A stretch of 32,138 nucleotides of DNA from Guillardia theta CCMP2712 (lineage: Eukaryota; Cryptophyceae; Pyrenomonadales; Geminigeraceae), in contig NW_005434519.1 of NCBI RefSeq assembly GCF_000315625.1, positions 63,712 through 95,849 of the forward strand, read 5' to 3'. The translations under genes were made by a program, and so were the position numbers. The notes under the pieces were generated by a model. The model had not been told where the DNA came from and did not search any database. It saw only the letters and a program-made list of their open reading frames with translations. This document shows, piece by piece, positions 18,912 through 32,138 of this stretch (positions are counted from its first letter, which is position 1; every line of letters begins with the position of its first letter).

Positions 18912-21547
18912 ATGCTGCGCTTCACTGTGGTTGCTGCGGCATGCGCAGCATCGTCGGCGTCAATCATGCCGCAGTTTTCATCGTGGAGACAGGACTCTTC
19001 ATCCCTCCTCGCATTTTCTCCCTCCTCTGCTCTTCTCCTTCCTCAGTCACGCCTTTCCTCCACCTGCTCATTCGTCAAGCCATCCAGCCCGCCCACCGCA
19101 AGATGCAGGTACCTATACTGGCTTCATCTTTGCTGTTTGACCGCCATGGCAGAGGAATGAGATTCGTAAGGCCTGGAAGTCTGAGAATGAGTGGAGGGGA
19201 GATGAACATGAAGCCGATCAATGTTAAGCCGTCGAAGCATGACCTTGAAACTGGACGAGACCCAACAAGGGTGAAGGTACAGCAAGCATTAAAAAATGAG
19301 TGGATTGTGTCTGACAACGTTGTTTCAGGTGTTTGACACGACTCTCCGAGATGGAGAGCAGTCTCCTGGTTGCAGTATGACCTCAGACGAGAAGATGCAG
19401 GCAAGTCTTGCCACGTACGTTTTTCTCGAGTTGCTAATGAAACTTTGCAGGTGGCTAAGCAGCTTGCTCGTATGGGTGTGGACGTAATCGAGGCAGGGTA
19501 CGTCAGCCGTAGACCTCTCAAATGCACATTTGCTCTGTCTTTCTGATCTAGTTCCTGCCTTCCATTCGCAACGAGGCAACAGTGCCCCAAAGTTTATTCT
19601 GATGTAGGTTTCCCATTGCATCCAACGACGACTTCCTGGCCGTGAAGCAGATCGCTGATGTGGTATGATCCGCGTGTGCATTGTTGGCTTGTCATGTGAC
19701 TCCTGCTGTAGGTTGGTAACTACGAGAATCCTCCAATCATCTGTGGTCTTGCTCGTGCAACCGAAGGCGACATCAGGAGGTGTGCCGATGCTGTCAAGGT
19801 AAGTCGATGTCAAATCGTTTGACAATAAGATACGATGTCTGAGAGTTGTGTGTCTCTTCAGGGAGCCAGATTTCCTCGCATCCATACTTTCATCGCAACT
19901 AGTGACATTCACATGGAGCACAAACTGCGCAAGTCCCGGTGACAGCTCGAATGATATCGAACGTATTGATGTCTGATATGCTTTGCTGTAAACAGTGAAG
20001 AGGTCTTGAAGATTACCAAGCAGATGGTGACGCTTGCCAAGAGCTTGGTAGACGATGTCGAATTCAGTGCAGAAGATGCTCTGCGATCAGACAGAGCGTT
20101 TCTCGCTCAGGTAAAGATTCATGCTTCACCTGCTTCACCTTTTGATTCATCAGGGGCGTTCGTCATGCTCATCGCTCTCTTGTTTTTGTTCTGACTGACT
20201 TTGTGGGCCTGTAGGTTTTTTCAGTAGCCATCAAGGCTGGGGCAACCACTATCAACGTTCCTGACACCGTAAGTAAAATTTTCCTCGGCACTTAATCGCT
20301 ACAACATGATCGTCTCACATGTCTTGATAGTTGAGCAGTTTTTCTCCGAATCCTCTGATTGTTCTTGGCAGGTTGGCTTCACCACCCCGACCGAGTTCAA
20401 GGAGACGATCGAGTACTTGAGGAAGCACACTGAGGGCATCGAGGATGTGACTATCTCTGTTCATGGTCACGATGACCTCGGCATGGTACTCTCCTTTTTT
20501 GCTTTTCTCGTAATGTCCTTGACGAGGATACAGGCCGTTGCAAATTTCTTGGGTGCTATCGAAGGAGGAGCCAGACAAGTCGAAGTGACTGTGAATGGCA
20601 TTGGAGAGCGAGCTGGCAATGCAGCAATGGAGGAGGTTGTGATGGCTCTCCATGTGAGAAAGTCCTACTACAACCCCATGTTTGGACGCCCAGCTGACTC
20701 CAACGACGCTCTTACCAACATCGTCTTGAAGGAGATTCACCGCAGCTCTCGTTTGGTCACCAGCTTGACCGGGATGATGGTGCAGCCGAACAAGGCAATC
20801 GTTGGGGCCAACGCATTTGCTCATGAGTCGGGAATTCATCAGGATGGGATGCTTAAGAACAAGCTCACGTACGAGATCATCGATGCCAGCACCATCGGCT
20901 TGGACAACTCGGATGGTATCGTGCTCGGCAAGCATTCGGGCAGAGCCGCTTTCAAGGCCCGCCTTGCGGACCTTGGGATTGTTCTCAATGAAGATGAGAC
21001 CAACAAGGCCTTCATCCGCTTCAAGGACCTTGCAGACAAGAAGAAGGAGATCACAAACGCTGACTTGGAGTCCATCGTCAACGACGAGGCTCAAGACCTC
21101 GCCGCCAACCGCTTCAAGGTCATGCACGTGCAAGTGACGTGCGGTATTAGCATGGTGCCGACGGCTACCGTAACTCTCAGAGACGAGAAGGACGACCTGG
21201 AGCTCACAGACGCGTCCACGGGGACTGGACCTGTCGATGCTGCTTTCCAGGCGGTGAATCGCCTCTGCGGCATCCAGGGAGGCGGACAAGCCAACGCCGC
21301 TGACGTCAAGCTCATGGAGTACTCAGTCAGCTCAGTGACAGCTGGGATCGACGCCCTCGGCGAGGTCACTGTACGTCTGCAGGACCCCCGTAGTGGGAGA
21401 GTCTTCCTGGGACGAGCTGCCGACACTGACGTCGTCGTGGCCTCTTGCGTCGCTTACGTCAACGCCCTCAACCGCCTCATCCTCCAGAGGTCTGACCTCG
21501 CCCCCAAGCTCCACCCACAGCTCTCAGTCGCTGGCAAGGCAATTTAA
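18912..21547 (+). CDS. leuA: 2-isopropylmalate synthase, plastid-targeted
   Basis: Eleven exons: 18912-19108, 19153-19276, 19329-19400, 19451-19497, 19608-19662, 19712-19798, 19862-19938, 19996-20110, 20215-20268, 20372-20485, 20534-21547; 651 residues. The enzyme joins acetyl-CoA to 2-oxoisovalerate, the first committed step of leucine synthesis. Motifs: [13 protein letters not shown] (about 109-121), [17 protein letters not shown] (307-313, metal-binding HxH), NGIGERAGN (335-343), [10 protein letters not shown], and a full C-terminal LeuA regulatory domain (from about 505) that gives leucine feedback control in this family. Residues 1-107 are extra: a signal peptide ([17 protein letters not shown]) with a Phe soon after, then a Ser/Pro/Arg-rich transit region. 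Intron 3 (19401-19450) is GC-AG. Intron 10 (20486-20533) is 48 nt without a stop and would insert 16 hydrophobic residues if retained. Confidence 0.97.
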
Positions 21548-21664
21548 CTGATTTTGTGCCTTCATTTAAAAGAAATCGATAAAAAACTGCTCAATAATTC
21601 ATATGAACCCTCCGCCCTTTCCAGCCACCGTGAGGCACGAGACACCTCCGGACCAGCTCACATG

Positions 21665-23627
21665 TTAGAGTTGAGGATCTCCCGAAGAGAACTCCATGTT
21701 CGATGAAACAGGAGACGGAGGCTGCTTCTTGCCAGACCCTACAAAGTTGCAGGTTACCATCGCTGTAGCTCAGCAGCTTCTCAGCCTACCTCGATCCACG
21801 ACTCGAGCCATAACCACTGTGATGTCGTCGAGCTTTCCTCCGATGAAGTCCAGCCCCTGCCTTCGAGCGTTTTCCGAAAAGGGGCACACACATGTGGTAT
21901 CCTACCACCGAGGTAAGAACACATTCCAACCGGTCTAACTCTGTACAGACCTTTGCGTTGAGATGCGAAGCTTGCGCTATGCTGAGACAAAGGCTGTTTG
22001 TGCTCTTGTTCTCATCAGCAGTAATCAGATCGATCATGTCATCCTGAAACAGGTTGTCCCAGACTCCATCCGAAGCTACAACCTAGTGGTGAGTGTGTTA
22101 TTGCCACGAAGGAATACAGCAGGCAGGCATGGGGTATACAATGAGATCTCCTTCAGCAAGGTCTTCAAGAATGTAGTAGTCTGCATCGTCTGGGGTGTCG
22201 TAATTCCCCGTGCCGAGCTGGAACGGGCAGTTGAAGTAGTGTTGCTGCTCATTTGTCGAGAAGATGCTCACACCTATGAAACATCTTGACGGCTGTTCTT
22301 CTACAAAGGTGAGAGCAGAAGCATACCGTCACGGATCAGGTGCAAGCCTGAGTCTCCTAGGTTCAAAACATGCAGGTTGCCCGATCGTGTCAGCATTGCC
22401 AGGCAAGCAGTACAGGACCCTGGAATGTTCCGTTCACCGAGTTCATCCACAGCCTGCGCCTTTCACATCATGGCTTCTTTCATGTCAAGGCACACACAAC
22501 CTTCTGCAAAAAGTTCACAAGAGGCTTTTCAGACTTTAGCTCGCAGTCCGGATCCTGTCTGAGCTGCTCCCCGATGATCTCGCCCAACTTTCTCGGATAC
22601 TCTGCAGGGTCTACCCCAACCTCAGCCCAAGCTGATGACGAGACAGTCAGAGAAGGAGGAGCAGGAGAAGATCAAGACAAGCACCTCCTACTCCATCAAA
22701 CACTCCCACTAGAGTCGAGCCTCCCGCTTTGCAGATGATGTGTGCATCCTCTCCGCCTTTGTGGGCCTGGGGAGAGCAACACGTCAGAGGGATCAGGAGC
22801 AGAATGTAACACGTCTGAGAGGTCACCTTCAAGGGATGCGGGATGCTGCTGTACCCACACTCCATCGTGAACCTTGGCGGGTCACTCTCCTCAGAGCTGA
22901 CCTGACTCGCACTGGAGATTTGAACTTCCCATCCTCCCTTCTCCTTCCCGCTGAGCTTCGCACCTCCTGCTGACGTCGAGTTCGATTCTTCCGTGTCCTT
23001 GCGAGGACGGGGGTCAGCCACTGTGTCCACACCTCCCACTTCAAGGTCCTCTTCCTCCCAGGAAGCTGATCTGTCATTGTTGGAGCCCCTGCTATCCAAG
23101 GAAGGGGAGTCCTCTTTCTTCTTCATCCTCAACGATGGCTTCCCGCCGCTTCCTCTGAACAGCACTGCATTCTTGCAGACGCCTCCGTCTCTAGGAAGAG
23201 GCCGCAGCTTGGACGGGCTCCCAAGGGCAGCGTGAGGGACATGGGCAGCATGTGCGAATCCTGCTACAGTTCCAAGAGTCGCAAGAGCAAGGTGCACCAG
23301 GAAGTAGCGTCTCCCTACCGTTCCTATCCCAGAGACTTTGCATGCAACCCACCTCTTGAGCCAGTCGTTGGCGCTCTGAAAGATATCTCTGAGGCTCCCT
23401 TCTCTCCATCCTCCCCTCCTCTGTTGCCAGATCACGTGCTGCGCCTGAGTTAAAACCCGTTCCCTCCTTTGCGGAGCGGGAAGGAGCGGGGGCTGAGAGC
23501 CATGGGGCCTGATGGACATGCTGTGAGATGAAGGAGCATGAAGATGATGCGAACAGGCAGGAACTGCATGCGATTCTCTTGAATCCTCCACCATGATCGC
23601 CTCGCCCGTCGCACGCTCCCCCGCCAT
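21665..23627 (-). CDS. PTC7-type PP2C protein phosphatase with internal hydrophobic segment
   Basis: Minus-strand exons: 23627-22827, 22766-22685, 22631-22501, 22453-22327, 22273-22140, 22082-21951, 21901-21790, 21738-21665 (TAA); 530 residues, introns 47-60 nt. The C-terminal 260 residues are a complete PP2C/PPM domain of the PPTC7 subtype: GGEDAHI, GVFDGVG-AWAEVGVDP, GSCTACLA, LNLGDSGLHLIRDG, HYFNCPFQL, VVASDGVWDN, and GGKLDDITVV. The metal-binding Asp residues are all present. The usual DGVGGW is DGVGAW if the donor at 22684 is right. The first 265 residues are Ser/Arg-rich with a hydrophobic stretch at about 108-127 (YFLVHLALATLGTVAGFAHA), which could be a membrane anchor or a targeting signal of a shorter isoform. 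PTC7 relatives act in mitochondria or plastids. The start is the first ATG in frame. Confidence 0.92.
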
Positions 23628-23876
23628 ACTGCCCTCGTTGAACAAGCAGGAAGTGCTCTAGTTTAGTTATACTTTGGCTAAATCAAGGGAGTGCTCCTAT
23701 GCAATTTAAGCAAAAAGCTTTTAATTTGAAGTGAAATAACCCAAATCTCAGTTAACCCCCTGCACCTGGTGCACAGACCGTTATGGACATCGTTATATGA
23801 ATGTAAGGCGGTGTTCTGTGGAAAGAACACGATTTTGTTCCCTGTAAGGAACAGCATTCCAACTTCACGTGCCCTC
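23628..23876. promoter_or_regulatory. Divergent intergenic region, probable shared promoter
   Basis: Only 249 bp separate the start codons of the phosphatase (minus) and the large helical protein (plus). The region is AT-richer than either gene and holds no open frame of note, so both promoters must lie here. No specific box could be assigned. Confidence 0.55.
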
Positions 23877-31942
<8,066 letters not shown>

Positions 31943-31944
31943 GT

Positions 31945-32110
31945 CAAAATCTTCTCCTCCCCTCCCCTACTCTCCTCTCCTCCCCTCCCCCCTCCCCTCC
32001 CCTCCCCTTCCCTCCTCTCCCCTCCCCTCCTCTCCCCTCCCCTCCTCTCCTCCCCTCCCCTCCTGTCCTCTCCTCTCCTTCCCTCGTCTCCCCTCACCTC
32101 GTCTCCCCTA
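31945..32110 (+). repeat. CCCTCC/CTCTCC low-complexity tract at the right edge
   Basis: About 160 bp of cctcccctcctctcc words follow a donor at 31943 (GAG|gtcaaa), so they are probably the next intron of the large gene. No exon could be recognised in the remaining bases. Confidence 0.75.
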
Positions 32111-32138
32111 CTCCATGTGCTCAGCGTCAACTCCCCAC

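Noticed and set aside
20315-21289. 324-codon open frame on the minus strand
   Set aside because: It lies wholly opposite the well-conserved leuA exons, has no domain, and arises from the codon bias of leuA.

Overview
The window reads as nuclear DNA of a single-celled alga with a secondary plastid. Almost every gene is split by many very short GT-AG introns (most 40-60 nt, a few 80-400 nt). Intron-spliced frames join into recognisable eukaryotic families. At least two proteins carry an N-terminal signal peptide followed by a basic, Ser/Thr-rich stretch with a Phe near the predicted cleavage site, which is how cryptophyte and other red-complex plastid proteins are addressed. My best guess is a cryptophyte such as Guillardia theta. 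The short introns, GC-rich islands and gene families fit that, but I cannot confirm the species from sequence alone. No rRNA, tRNA, CRISPR array, operon or intact transposon was found.

Layout. (1) 1-4058, minus: a large 18-repeat helical-repeat protein with a signal peptide, 10 exons visible, running off the left edge; probably an organelle RNA-binding protein. (2) 4059-5863: intergenic, with a GC-rich island at about 4620-5215. (3) 5864-6411, plus: small RWP-RK transcription factor. (4) 6684-8222, minus: VAP-type (MSP domain, coiled coil, tail anchor) ER contact-site protein in 10 tiny exons. (5) 8223-10147: no convincing gene. (6) 10148-12239, minus: plant-type tandem CCCH zinc-finger protein. 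(7) 12240-14056: intergenic, with GTAC-rich, CCTAGG-rich and GC-rich patches. (8) 14057-14500, plus: weakly supported acidic hypothetical gene. (9) 15106-15363, plus: a 52-residue single-membrane-span microprotein in three exons. (10) 15609-16716, minus: heat shock factor. (11) 16717-18911: intergenic, with the second GC-rich island. (12) 18912-21547, plus: plastid-targeted 2-isopropylmalate synthase, 11 exons. (13) 21665-23627, minus: PTC7-type PP2C protein phosphatase. (14) 23877 to the right edge, plus: a very large helical nuclear-type protein of at least 1,770 residues, about 31 exons, which I could not assign to a family.

Genes are packed as convergent pairs (RWP-RK/VAP, microprotein/HSF, leuA/PTC7, each separated by 117-272 bp) and one tight divergent pair (PTC7 and the large protein, 249 bp between start codons). 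Function is mixed: leucine biosynthesis in the plastid, probable organelle RNA handling, two transcription factors, an mRNA-binding zinc-finger protein, a phosphatase and a membrane contact-site receptor. They do not form one pathway. Exon coordinates below were worked out by hand from splice signals, reading-frame continuity and family conservation, so single junctions may be off by a few bases.
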